Shown piece by piece: positions 52,400-62,912 of a DNA stretch of 64,000 bases (position 1 is the stretch's first letter; each line of letters starts with the position of its first letter). The notes under the pieces were generated by a model, which was not told the origin of the DNA, did not search any database, and saw only the letters and a program-made list of their open reading frames with translations. Both the position numbers and the translations under genes were made by a program. This stretch comes from Diplonema papillatum. Its lineage: Eukaryota; Euglenozoa; Diplonemea; Diplonemida; Diplonemidae. The DNA lies in assembly GCA_030068145.1 (NCBI GenBank), contig JAPJBO010000004.1, positions 62,001-126,000 of the forward strand. The letters run 5' to 3'.

Positions 52400-53110
52400 T
52401 GGCCAGGAGAAATTATCGGAGTATCTGGGGGTTCGAGGAATTTCCTGTGGCGACAACTTCCCTGCAGCCGGCGAAGGCTGGGCGGGAGACCTACAAAGGT
52501 GCACGTTTACGGCCCCACCTTGCGCAGAGCGACCCTGTATTTATCTACGCGTGCCCAAGTCGGGACAGGATCGGGTACCCATCTTTCCGGAGATTCCGGT
52601 TTCTTCCCGTACTTATACAAGACTCCACCTGAGTGGACGTGGACTCCGAAGTGCACCTTTCAACCGGTACGCACTCAAAATTCCCCTCCTTACGTACCTG
52701 TCAGGTCTACTCGGCGAATCTGCACCTGCACCCTGAACCCGATGATATCAGAACGCGCGTTTGCCGCTTGTAGAATGGTCCAAGAGTTCAACGGAGACTT
52801 CTCCAGCCTGAACTCCAGGCCTTATCTTGTCTAGGGTTCTTCCCGTTACTGAACACCTACACTTGCGCCAACTGTTGACCGGCCCCGTCCACACCTGTTC
52901 ACCGACCACCCACCCATCCACCTACCGCCTGCACACCTGTACACCTGCTCACCGACCTGCCCGCCCATCCTCTCCCCGTCTACCCAAGAACCCATCTGTC
53001 CGCCCAACTATCAATCTATCCAGCCACCTGTTCACCTGCCCACCCCGCAGCAACATTTTTCCCAAAGTCGGGCTGATTATCAGTGAGTTCCGGAGTTTCG
53101 GGGAACTCAC
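52400..53110 (+). repeat. Dispersed repeat R1, copy 3 (diverged)
   Basis: It shares the left block (TTTCCTGTGGCGAC, TTGCGCAGAGCG), the CATCTTTCCGGAGATTCCGG block and the CCACC/CCTGCCCACC tract (52867-53045) with copies 1 and 2, in the same order, but about 1.3 kb of the middle is missing. It ends next to CGGGGAACTCACCAGGAG, a word also found at 34456. Confidence 0.65.
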
Positions 53111-53219
53111 CAGGAGTCCAACAGGCAGTTTCCACGCTTGCATGACTAGTTGCATGTGGAAAAGAAATGAGAACTGCGCAGTTCTGTTCTCTTCTGTTCT
53201 TGTGTTTGATGATGCCTAC

Positions 53220-54889
53220 TGGTAAACGAAAGAAGCTAAAGCATACGATACAGCAACCGCAGCCGATGACAGCCCAAACGGGGGTGAACGCGGCGGCGAG
53301 GGAGTAGTCACCGCCGGCCGCCTTTGCGATGACGAGGAAGAACGTCGAGAACATGAAGACCATCCCGATGATCTTGGCAACCAACGGTCCGAGCTCGGCT
53401 CTGAAACCGGCTGGAGATATGCAGCTGTTGACGATCTCGGTCAACACCATGAGCGAGAACTGGATGAAGTACGGAATTCCGACAACGAACCATGAGGCGT
53501 CCAAGTCGCCGCTCAGCTTCCCAGCCAGAAGCCCGACGAAGATGGGCAGCCGGATCACGTCGAACCCGACCCAGAACACATACATCAAGTACCCGCGTTG
53601 GCTCGGCTGCTGCCCCACTTCTGAGCAAACAAACTCGTAGAACGAACGTCGCAGTTTGCTGGAGGTGATGAGAGGGTGAGCTTTTTTCGCCGAGTTTTGA
53701 CTCTTTTGCTGCTGGAAATAGCAGTCGACTTCGCGCCCGGATGCGGAATAGCGAGATTGAAACCACATCCCCACTTGCAAAATACATTGGAACAGAGACA
53801 TACTTGACGCAGAACAATAAATCCAACGCAATGAAGATCCAAGCCGGGACAAAGACCGTGTACCAAGTTAGGCCGTCAAGATCATCGAGCTTTTGGCTCA
53901 GCAACGCAGTGAATGCAATGAAGCAGACCAGCTGCGTTCCGAAGGAGAATGCAGTCCACCGGTGCAGCCATTTATTCTTGTCATCACTTCCGTCATCTAT
54001 CTTCGCACTGTGTATTGTGTAGTTGATTTCGTTTCAAAGATGAATTGCAAGTCGAAAGAGAACGCCTACAGATTATTGCTCGTGGTTCTGATCTTCAAAT
54101 GAGCTGGCTTCGATTTCTGGCCGGCTGCAGGGACAACGATTCGATAACGCGGAGCGAGGGAGCTCACAGCTGGTCCAGCCGTGCGAAAGAAAAACACATA
54201 CAATACAGTGCTGAGCGACAGGCAAGCAATGCATCCAAGAATTCCGTCAATCACCCAAAGCGGAACAAAAACGTTTTTCCACTCCCAGTCGGTATGACCG
54301 TCCACTCGCAGGCAGACGAAGATGAGGAACAGCTGTTTGTCGTGTAGGTAGTGTCCACGCTCTTTCCGCACATGCATAAAACTGCTTGTAAGGATCACAT
54401 ACAATCTGTTCTTTAATAAGACTTATTCGCAATTTCTTGTTTGTTCATTCTGGTTCACAGTATATTCCAACAAACAAACCGTTGTTGTATCAGAAGAGTG
54501 GACGTGTGCGTTTTCAATATTCTGCGTGTCAAAATGGTCTGGCAATTACTATAGAAATGTGTGCATACAATCAACGGAGCCGAAGCCGTGCAGAAGAAGC
54601 AGCCGATGAACGAGGCATCGAGGGCGCCGAAGGTAGCAGCACGTTCGCCACCCTGCGACATGAGGATGAGCCCTTTTTCACCAAAACGGTCGTAGATCTT
54701 CCGCTTGTCGGGGTCACTCAGGATCTCGTACGCGCCTTGCACCTCTTTGAACTTTGCCTCACTGGCCTCGCCGCCTTGCCTGTCTGGGTGATACCGCACG
54801 GCAGCTTTATGGTACGCCTTCTTGATCTCATCATGCGAAGCCTTCGCATTGACATCGAGCACCGAGTACAGCCGTGTGCTGATCGGCAT
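53220..54889 (-). CDS. J-domain protein with multipass TMEM185-like membrane region (multi-exon)
   Basis: Exon 1 starts at ATG 54887-54889 and encodes a J domain at the N-terminus: [23 protein letters not shown] in [11 protein letters not shown], and [21 protein letters not shown]. The likely donor is GTATGC near 54566. Exon 2 (about 54390-54169) has [19 protein letters not shown] and a membrane helix. Exon 3 (about 54007-53830) has [20 protein letters not shown] plus a helix. Exon 4 (about 53670-53220) has three or more helices. The recurring L-LDG...W..VF.PLW wording matches the TMEM185/TMEM60 group. J domains recruit Hsp70, so this would tether it to a membrane, with the N-terminal J domain facing the cytosol by inference. 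Exon limits are approximate. I do not know of this pairing as a named family. Confidence 0.7.
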
Positions 54890-55177
54890 TTTCCGCGTTC
54901 CGTACCCGCCCTCCCCTCAGTGCCCCTTGTCCTCCTGTAAACCATGGCACTCTTGTTTGTGTGTATAATAAACAGTCTCCAGTCGAACAGGGCAGGAGAA
55001 TCAGGTGCAGAAGATAATACACAACCACCAGGCTAAAGGGTCGACTCCGTCTGCTCACGGTATCCCACTCATGCCTTGGTGATGCTCTTTTGGGAATCGG
55101 TGGCCACCTTCTGCGTGGTAGTCGTGTACAAAAATATGACCCAGAGGAGGTGCGCCCAGGCGGACCGTCGCAGCTTC
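54890..55177. other. Spacer between J-domain gene and BRCT-like frame
   Basis: Short, contains the presumed J-gene promoter; no motif recognised. A minus-strand frame ends near 55069 without a domain. Confidence 0.4.
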
Positions 55178-55445
55178 TCACCACATGGTGCCGCTCGCCC
55201 CGCTTGTCCAGCAGGACCCGCCCTTGCACCTGTATTCGGCTCCAACCGGGGGGTGCAGCCCATCTGTGATCGCGATACCGACGAGTCCCATCCACCGTCC
55301 GAACATTCCGCCTCGTTCGCCATCCAGCCGGCAGATGCTCTTCCTGCGGTCGCGCAGCGAGCACAGCACCCAATGAGGGTGTACTAGGATGGGGTTGACC
55401 CGGCGGCCCTTCGCCAGGATGGTCAGGTGTCCGGCCGAAAGACCC
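55178..55445 (-). CDS. Possible exon with BRCT-like C-terminal motif
   Basis: One frame reads GHLTILAKGRRVNPILVHP then HWVLCSLRDRRKSICRLDGE, resembling the end of a BRCT domain (hydrophobic strand, HP.W, then a helix). It continues to a stop near 55178. No ATG is present, so it would be an internal or terminal exon. The match is to a loose motif, the GC-rich region keeps other frames open, and no other BRCT element is visible. Low confidence. Confidence 0.25.
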
Positions 55446-55867
55446 CTGTATTGTGCAGTTTAACCCATCCTGTTTGCACCAGGTCCACGTCGACACCAGG
55501 CAATAGCAGTCCTTTCATGATGTTTTCGCAGTTATCACTGGCTAAAGTAAGTGCAGTAAGCTATTTGTACATTCAGCCACCAGTTCTTTCACACACATTC
55601 GTGGTCACAGATACTGGACATCACTTCGCAAGAAAGCAACTTTGCATGGTTCGCCTGAGGAAATAAAGCGCAGATGGGGATGAACAGTGTGGTTCTCCTA
55701 AGATGAAGTAGAGAGCAAGTGGATGAAAAGGAAGGAAGGCGCGTACAAGGACGGCACGTCTGTGAAAAATACAAGAGCCACACCCCTTTGTTTGCAAGAA
55801 AAAAGGCAAGAAACGTAACGAATTCGGTATCTACCGATGAGAATTGCCGGGCACAACCGAGGGGGAA

Positions 55868-55929
55868 TGAAAGACGTGGAATGGATATGCGCTCAACAAT
55901 TTGAGCACATATCCATTCCACGTCTTTCA
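55868..55929. repeat. 62-bp near-perfect hairpin
   Basis: TGAAAGACGTGGAATGGATATG (first 20 bases shown as 55868-55887) pairs with 55908-55929 over 22 bp. After one C/A mismatch GCTCAA (55891-55896) pairs with TTGAGC (55901-55906), leaving a CAAT loop. No downstream T-run suggests a classical terminator. It could fold in DNA or RNA. Confidence 0.9.
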
Positions 55930-57029
55930 CTCTCGGCCCGCCGCCTTCAAAAAACGCAGAGAGTGCGGAGAAAAAAGCGTTCTGATATGAATCCGGGCTG
56001 AATCCAGTGGTTCTTCAGACAACACGTGACGGGCCGTTTAGGCCAATGTAGAAGATGATGTCTGGTGAATGACGTCGAATCTCAGAAGCTTCGCTCAAGC
56101 CAGCAAAATCGGCGCCACATCAGTCGTCATTTTCACCACTTCTACCGCTTCCCCCGCTTCTTCGGAGCAGTGGCTGCCGAAAAAGCGGGGTCTCTGCGTT
56201 TTTCGGTAGGTCAGGGGACTTTAAAAACCCGGTGTCCCGGTGTCAGACACCGGGAAAACCCGGTGTGTCAAAAAAAGAGGGGGAAAAAAAAAAGTCAGAA
56301 AATTTCTGGGAATTTTTTTTTTCCAGATTTCTGCGGGGGTTATTCTAATCCCCGAAATTCTGAAAAATCCCGGTTAAAAAATCTTTGATATGGCCAGAAA
56401 ATTTTTTTCCCCACGCTGCGCGTGGGAAAGCTGGGATTGCTGAAGCAAGCAGTGTCCCAAAGAGCTGCGCCTTTTTCAACCTGTTCGTCCGGTTCCCTGC
56501 TGGACACCTCTCAGGAGAGCCTGTTTCTCCAACTTCGGTCCCTTCCAGTTGCTGTAGTCGTACTGCAATGTATTGTCATCAGGGCTAGTGGCAGCACCAC
56601 TAAAACCAAATGCGGCGAGCGACATCTCTTTTAGTTTCAAAATCCTTTCAGGCCTGTGAGCTTCAGGATAGCAAACGATCCTCCAGTGACTGATTACTGG
56701 GTGTGGTGGGTGTGATGGAAAACACAATCTGGCTGCTGCTTCTCCACTTAGTTGTAGCCTTCACTTGTCAGTCCCAGTGGGCACTACGGCACTACGGCAT
56801 GATGGCCTCAACGCCTTTCAACGAATCGAGGCAGGGCGAAGCTGCTCACGACAGGCGCCCTCCAACACGCTAATCCCAACGCCCCTCATGGCCCCAGAGA
56901 TATTTCTGGACCACATCGCTGGCAGGCTGTACACAAAACAGCAACTACGCCTCCAGGATCTGAGCCTGTAGCCTGGGTCCCTTGCCAAAAAGTTTTCACC
57001 AGAAATCCCCATGGTTAAAAAATCTTTTT
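55930..57029. other. Spacer with CCGGTGTC hairpins
   Basis: At about 56229-56270 CCCGGTGTC, GACACCGGG and CCCGGTGT recur close together and can pair; related CACCGGGTTTTC words occur at 58283-58310. No gene is recognised. Confidence 0.45.
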
Positions 57030-57640
57030 TCACCGGCCGGAAAATATTCTCACGACAGAAAACTGATGGAAATTTTCTCGTGGAAACTACTGGCGGATAT
57101 TTCCTTTGTGGAATACTGTCGGTGGAAATTTTCTCTTACGACAGAAAAGTGATGGGAATTTTCTCGTGGCGTAAACCTGGCGGAAATTTCTCTCGTGGCG
57201 GAAACCTGATGGAAATGTTCTCGTGGAAACTACTGTCGGAAGTTTCCTTCGTGGGAAACTGTTGGTGTAAATTTTTATCACGACAGAAAACTGATGGAAA
57301 TTTTTTCGTGGCGGAAACTACTGACGGACTTTTCTCTCGTGACAGAAACCGATGATGGAAATGTTCCCGTGAAAACTACTGGCGGAAATTTCTTTGTGGA
57401 ATACTGTTGGTGGAAATTTTCTCACGACAGAAAACTGATGGAAATTTTCTCGTGGCAGAAACCACCGGCGGAAATATCTTTCACGGGAAGCTTGGCGGAA
57501 AACTTTTTTAACAGAAATTGTTGGTGGAAATGTTTTCTAACGGAACCCATCGGTGGAAATTTCTCGTGGCAGAAACCTGATGGAAAAAATCTTCTCATAG
57601 CAGAAACCACCGGCGGAAATTTATTTCACGGAAAACTGTT
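57030..57640. repeat. Degenerate minisatellite, roughly 30-bp units
   Basis: About 20 units of the type CGACAGAAAACTGATGGAAATTTTCTCGTGG with alternations (GGCGGAAAC, CTACTGGCGG, TGTGGAATACTG). Units vary from about 26 to 34 bases and some alternate in pairs. Long open frames through it (57294-57848 plus strand) reflect the repeat and are not called as a gene. Confidence 0.85.
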
Positions 57641-57669
57641 TTGCGATGGCTGGCCAGAAAGGCGCCAAA

Positions 57670-57998
57670 AAACTTCCGCGCCTGCGGCGCAGGTATTTTG
57701 GCTGAGTATCTTTTCCGTAATGGGGCTACCGCATTATTTGCATTCTGTTCACAGTGTTCCACCGTGGCAGGCAATGCAGGGGCGTTCTGCAGGACGAAAA
57801 CCTGCTGCAGCCGGTGAACAACCAACGTGTTTCCGTCCATCTGTTTAGCTGTAAGTGCGACCGTCAAAATTTCCGCGCCTGCGGCGCAGGTTTAATTGAC
57901 ATGTCAGCCAACCTAGTTGTGACGAGCCACCCTAGTGCCCATCTGCTTTGATCCGTAAGTGCGACCGTTTAAAAGTTTCCGCGCCTGCGGCGCAGGGC
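57670..57998 (+). repeat. Three copies of a CCGCGCCTGCGGCGCAGG hairpin
   Basis: TCCGCGCCTGCGGCGCAGG occurs near 57676, 57871 and 57978; GCGCC TGC GGCGC can form a stem-loop. The last two are both preceded by GTAAGTGCGACCGT, so they belong to a unit of about 107 bp. Confidence 0.8.
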
Positions 57999-58844
57999 TT
58001 CTTAAGAAACACAAAACCGCCACAAGAAGAGTTGCTGGATCGGTGTTCCGGAGTTTAACGCTGGTTCAATCGTGCACCAGAGGCGGCACACGCACGCAGA
58101 AACCAGAAGGTGGCTCAGGTCTCCCCCCACCCGAAGCGTCAACACAGCCTACTGTGCGGGTCGGGGCTACAGTAGGGTCACCGCTGAATGCCGTGTGATT
58201 CCCCAAAACCCCGGTTTAGAGCGTAGATTTTCGTCCCAAGGCATCCCTGCTGCCCAAGTGTTGGAAAAAAAAATTTGACCTCACACCGGGTTTTCGGCTG
58301 ACACCGGGTTTTCCGTTCCAACCCCCAAACTTTTAAAGACCCCTGGGTAGGTCCGTGTAAAAAAGAAAAGCGTAGTTTTTTTTTGTGCGATTTAACACAT
58401 GTGTTCTCGCACATATCCCTAACTCTCGGCGGCCGGGACCCTCTTGCAACGATGCAAAAAAAATATCTGCATACTGCCCAAAGACGAATAATTACTAGTA
58501 CACGTCTTCTTGGCGGATAGTCACCGTGAAGCCAAACCTCGAGAGACCAGCAGCGGCCTTTCGCACTTTTCCTGTCTTTGCGGTTGGTGCAGATGCCTGG
58601 GTCAGCAACGATTCTGGCTCTGTATTCACTGGTGCAGGGGTCACTTCTGGAGGCAGGACTTGCACGGGAACGCGCGATTGCGAAAGAGGTTTCTCATCAA
58701 GAGATGAATCGTCGTCGTCTGCCGAAAGAAGTGTCATCCACCAAAGAGTCGCTCACGTCGCTGTCACTGGCTTCATCAGCCGACACGCCAGCTCATCATC
58801 ATCATCATCACAGGTAGTTGCAACAACATACTGAACCAACCAAC
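57999..58844. other. Spacer with a weak acidic open frame
   Basis: A minus-strand frame at 58495-58737 starts with ATG and has DDDDSS near the start and GLSRFGFTVTIRQEDVY at the end. It could be a terminal exon, but nothing identifies it. ATC repeats lie near 58794-58812. Confidence 0.3.
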
Positions 58845-59046
58845 CATTGCATCGTTGCATGGTGTCCTATAGTTGCACTACTGCTGCATACGCAGTTCAA
58901 ACCTATGGTTTGTTACTCCTATCGTTGCACGACATCGCATCGTTGCGATACATCGCTGCACTACATCGTCGCATTACATCGTTGCACTGCATCGTTGCAT
59001 GGTTGCCCTATGCCTACCATAGTGAGCAACGATCATGCAACGATGC

Positions 59047-59047
<1 letters not shown>
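58845..59047. repeat. CATCGTTGCA short tandem repeat
   Basis: CATCGTTGCA or close variants (CATCGTCGCA, CATCGCTGCA) recur about every 10-14 bases. The LINE 3' fragment that follows is inserted within this repeat, since TGCAACGATGCA lies on both sides. Confidence 0.75.
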
Positions 59048-59081
<34 letters not shown>

Positions 59082-59263
59082 CGAGTTAGAGTGCAGGGAC
59101 CATCTCTCCGGGGAGTTTCCGGTCTCCTCACTTCTCTTCGCACTGCTACGGCGGGCGTAAGTCGCTCCGGAGGCGCGCTGCAGGTTGCGGCTCTGCTACA
59201 GTGAGTGGCGGCACCGGAGTTGGTGCTGCAGCGGGCGTAAAAAGAAAAAAAACCATGATTTCC
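59048..59263 (-). mobile_element. LINE 3' end fragment (relative of the intact 2A LINE)
   Basis: The plus strand reads a long GA microsatellite (about 59055-59088), then GACGAGTTAGAGTGCAGGG and ACCATCTCTCC, matching 2062-2110 of the intact LINE, and then CTACGGCGGGCGTAAGTCG, matching 2149-2167 with substitutions. Similarity fades by about 59230, a 5' truncation. TGCAACGATGCA at 59036-59047 and 59264-59275 is a likely target-site duplication. The (CT)n tail is conserved between the two copies. Confidence 0.8.
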
Positions 59264-59544
59264 TGCAACGATGCAACGATGGTTAGGGGTATGTGCGATG
59301 TGTTCTGGTTAAACCGCGCCAACGTTCTTGTTAGCTGAGTGTCTCCAGGGAAGCAGAAATTGGTTGTTGCAACTATTAACTAATTCCCTGATGCTGGCAA
59401 TCTCGTCAAGGCATGGGGTGCGGGGGAAAACGAGCTTGGAAGACGGTTGATCCGCACCTGAACCCATGGGAGCTTACAAGTGCTGCAGCTGAGCCTTGGC
59501 AGCCTTTTGCATGCATGACCACTGGTGACTATCGATTCCAGTCC

Positions 59545-60814
59545 TCAAGCTGTCGTACGATCGAAACGCCGGTTTATTGGCGCGTCAAGGGGCAGCTCAC
59601 ATAATTTCATAAGGGTCTTCTTAACCGCGCTCAGTATGTCGTCAGCACTGCCAATCCAACTCGGCGTGCCCTCCACTACCTGCACCAGAACGTTGACCAG
59701 CAACACAGACCGCATTGGGAAGTGGTCGTTACATTTGAGACCGTTCCAGACTTTAAGGTAGATTACGGCTTTCTCGATGAACTTGTACTTTCGTCTTTTT
59801 TCGGCGAACCAGTTCAGCTCATCCTGGGTCACCTCTGTGTTCAGCCCGCTGTTGCGCGAGCTGACAGAAACGTCAAAATCGTGGCCTTCTCGTACGAACT
59901 GGAGAAGAGTCGCATCCTTTCTCTCCAGTTCGGAGATCAAAACGCTTGGGAACTTCGCCGCTATGCCAGCGACAGCTGCCCTTCGGGTGTGTTCAGATAC
60001 AGTCACAACAAAGTCGTGGTCGGAGCCACGGACGGCTGTTTTCATCTTGTGCGATCCCGATCGGACCACTTTGAAGCCGCTGTACGGTCGAGCTGCTTCG
60101 TTCAAGAGCTGTTTCACGGCCGTCACTATAGTGCCAGACGTCTCGGTGTCGCGGAAACGGTGAAATCCAACCTCCTTTTCGACGTCTGCCGAGAGGTAGT
60201 GCCTCAGACTCAACAGGTGCAGCGCTAGCCGGTCCTGGTGCAGTGTTTCCGCCAGACCTGCGCAATCCCGCAAAGGGCCGGGTATCGGGGTTGGTTTGTG
60301 AACTGGACCTTCAAGAGCCAGCGCCTGCTGGAACGACTTCGCGCCTGACGTTATGAGCTTGTTCGCGTGGAGCTCAGTCGCGTGCTTGTCTACCATATGG
60401 TGCAACGCTCCTTTACTGGTTGTGAACTCCTTGTTGCCGCAGCCTACGGGGCACTTTCCTGGTTTTTTAATTGCAGTTGACGATGATAGCGCCATCTCAG
60501 AACAGCCAAGACGACTGGAGAAGGCATGGAGGTCTTTGAAGTGTTGCTGCAGACCAAAAAGCGTGCTCAGGGACTTCGCGCACATCTTGCACTTGTATTT
60601 GCCTAACGTCGATAATGCACACTCATGGTTTCTCACGAGATGACATTTGATGTCTTCGTTGGCTCTGCGCAAATGCCACTGCACAAGTTCGCATGCTCTC
60701 TGTGGCGTTCGCCCATATTTTGTGGAAGTCCTGACAGCTTCCTTTTTTTGACTTCCCCATGGTGTTTTCTTCTGGAGGCTCGCAAGTTTCTTTAGGGTCG
60801 GATACAGAACCTGC
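59545..60814 (-). CDS. C2H2 zinc fingers joined to an OAS/CD-NTase-like nucleotidyltransferase
   Basis: The frame of about 423 codons begins after CTTGCAG at about 60815, a likely splice acceptor, with no ATG near its start, so an upstream exon is probable. Zinc fingers: CKMC..H92-FKDL-H97 (CX2CX12HX4H) and CPVGC..H-MVDK-H145; a third, looser pair lies near C42/C58/H64. The nucleotidyltransferase has VVRSGSHKMKTAVRGSDHDF with G254-S255 and D266/D268, and HDFDVSV with D315, giving three metal-binding Asp. A helix with YLKVWNGL (353-360) and FPMRSVLLVNVLVQVV (366-381) matches the LxKxWN...S..LE.L pattern of OAS/cGAS/CD-NTase enzymes. Such enzymes make oligoadenylates or cyclic nucleotides upon nucleic-acid sensing; the product here is unknown. 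TRF4-type polymerases are the alternative. Confidence 0.75.
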
Positions 60815-60816
60815 AA

Positions 60817-61254
60817 GATTTTAGAGTTAAAGTTCGCTTGAGATTCCGGGGTTTTAGGGTCACCGTGTGACCGTTCTTGAATGGGTTCTCTTAGAGCAAG
60901 AAAGGGCCATATGGTTACGGGTTGTATATTAGGTGCACGCTTTCGTTATGGGTTATGGCTAGCCATGTCCGGGACTGTTTGTGACCGACAGCAAGTACAT
61001 TCCTTCGTGGAGTGTAGTCATGGGCCCCCCACGTTCTACAAGTTGAGGGGTTGCCTTGTAGCCCGTACCGGTCTGTTGTCCGCGTTTATATGTATTTTCT
61101 CGTAGTAGTGCTTGAGTTTCGTGGCACTTGCGGCACTTCACGTGGTGCGGGTTGTTTCCGCCTCAAAATAAGGTTTTTCTTGGGTATATTTGCAGGGTAA
61201 AACTGTTCGTTGCTCGCCACAGTTAAGGCACTCTGGGCACACTGGTTAGTGAGG
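60817..61254. other. Spacer upstream of the nucleotidyltransferase exon
   Basis: It should contain the intron and possibly the first exon of the nucleotidyltransferase gene, but I cannot place them. A short dispersed repeat lies at 61025-61076. Confidence 0.4.
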
Positions 61255-62256
61255 TTATTTGTCTGATGGAGTCGTCGTTGCTGTGCGTCGTATACGGTGC
61301 TTCTTTTTGCACCAGGGCTTATGGTGGCGTAGACTTTTGAAGAGTGGTTTCCCCACGGTTCGTCCGTCGCTGTTGCAGTAGGGACATCTCTCTCGTTTCT
61401 GGGTGGTGCTTCGCAGCGTTGTTTCTGCTTGTGCCTTAGTTCTAGGTGGTTTTTTCTTGCAGTAACGTAGGTGCGTCCGTAATCCTTGTTTTCCCTTCAA
61501 TTTGAGGCCGGTGGTTGTTGTGCGTGTGTGGCAGTGGGGACATCGTAAGTCGTCTTCACTGTTGGTCTCTGTTTCCGCGGTGGAGGTCTGTGACGTGCCT
61601 GGTGTTCTGGGTGTTCGTGTGGGGTGTGTGCTGTCGTGTCGTTGTGTGGGTGTGTCGGTAGATGTCTCGTCTCCGCGCATGGCCCTAAGTATGCTTTGAG
61701 TCGAGTCCGGCTCTTGTGCTGTGGTTCTGGGCGTGGCAGGCTTTGGGGGCTCATACTGGTTGTGGTATGATGCTTCAATGGGTGGCGGGACATCCGTCTG
61801 TGGGTTGTCTTTGAGCTGGTAGACGCAGAGGTCAACTTCGTTGTCGGTGTAGTTTTGCGTCGAAGTGGAGTGCGTCTGTAGTCCGTCGAAGCGAGCCATC
61901 GTTGGTTAGCGTCGATGCCGTTGAGGGCGTGGATGACGTAGTGCCCTGGCCGGAGTGTACTGCTACGGCTCTGAGAATGAGTGGTGTGTTTTGTCCTGGT
62001 AGCGTATAGCGGTACGTACGGTTCGTCGCTTCGTGTCTACGGGCTCTTTGAAGCTGTATCAACGGCATTGAATTCATGCGGTGAAATGTTGTTGTTGTGA
62101 GGGTGGTGTCGGTGATTTTGCAGACTTCGCATCTGTAGTCGGTGGCGGGGCCAGGTTTGATGTGATTGTTCAAGCACCGTTGAATCGAGTTGTCGATTGA
62201 AGGTAGAAAGGTTACCGTATGCGGGTTTAATATGAAACGTGTTTAGTACGAAACGG

Positions 62257-62332
62257 TTTTAATACGAAACGTGTTAACTAAGAAACACCCCGGATCTGAA
62301 GCTATGAAACATTAGCACGTTTCGTATTAAAA
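62257..62332. repeat. 17-bp inverted repeat with ACGAAACGTG words
   Basis: TTTTAATACGAAACGTG (62257-62273) is the exact reverse complement of 62316-62332. Two further direct copies of the word (AATATGAAACGTG and AGTACGAAACGG) lie just left. It could be a protein-binding cluster or a small palindromic element. Confidence 0.8.
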
Positions 62333-62637
62333 ACTGCACTTCCATAGGGGGTTTGAGGGGTTATGTACTTAGAAAATCTGAACCCGTCAAAAAAGAACGA
62401 AGCAGATTCGACAATCCGGGCGAGTTTCGTGGTGACCGGGTTGAGTGCCGCAAATTTACTGGAAGAGAAAGTTTCCGATCCAACAGGAGATGAGGCCGAC
62501 CAAGGTCTTCGTTGAAGACAGCCCCCAGGCAGTGTTGGCGGTGGGTCCCAGCTCTTGGGAGCTGGGAAGAGCCAGCGGGAGCTGGGTTTCTGGTGAAAAT
62601 TTTGCTCGTGCGTGCAGCGGACCTTTTTTGATGATTT

Positions 62638-62912
62638 TTAGAGATAAGCTCCGATGAAGAGAACCGTGAAGAATGGACCCGGGGACCAAGAAGTATGTGC
62701 GTGGTTCGCCGGTCTTTACGAGATGCAGGGCACCGGACATGGAAACCACCAGGTTTGTGACGGGAAGGACGGGAATCGATCCCCTGGGTGCCGTTTTTTT
62801 CGCTGTCCACGGAGCAGACCTTTTTCGACGACTTTTTGCTCGCGATCAGCTCCGATGAAGAGAATCGCGAAAATTAGACCTGGGGCTCAGAAAGTACGTG
62901 CGTGGTATGTCG
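62638..62912. repeat. Diverged direct repeat, about 200 bp apart, inside the USP locus
   Basis: GCTCCGATGAAGAGAA, then GGGG and AGAAGTATGTGCGTGGT at 62648-62704 correspond to GCTCCGATGAAGAGAA and AGAAAGTACGTGCGTGGT at 62848-62907. On the minus strand both read RTYFL..S....SLHRS. The copies are about 80 percent identical by eye. Confidence 0.65.

Noticed and set aside
55178-55369. LHC-like ERGGMFGRWMGLVG segment
   Set aside because: It resembles chlorophyll-binding helices only loosely. No second helix, no ExxNGR motif and no transit peptide are visible; a BRCT-like reading is slightly better and is listed with low confidence.
57294-57848. 184-codon plus-strand frame
   Set aside because: It follows the roughly 30-bp minisatellite and changes composition abruptly at its end; no domain.
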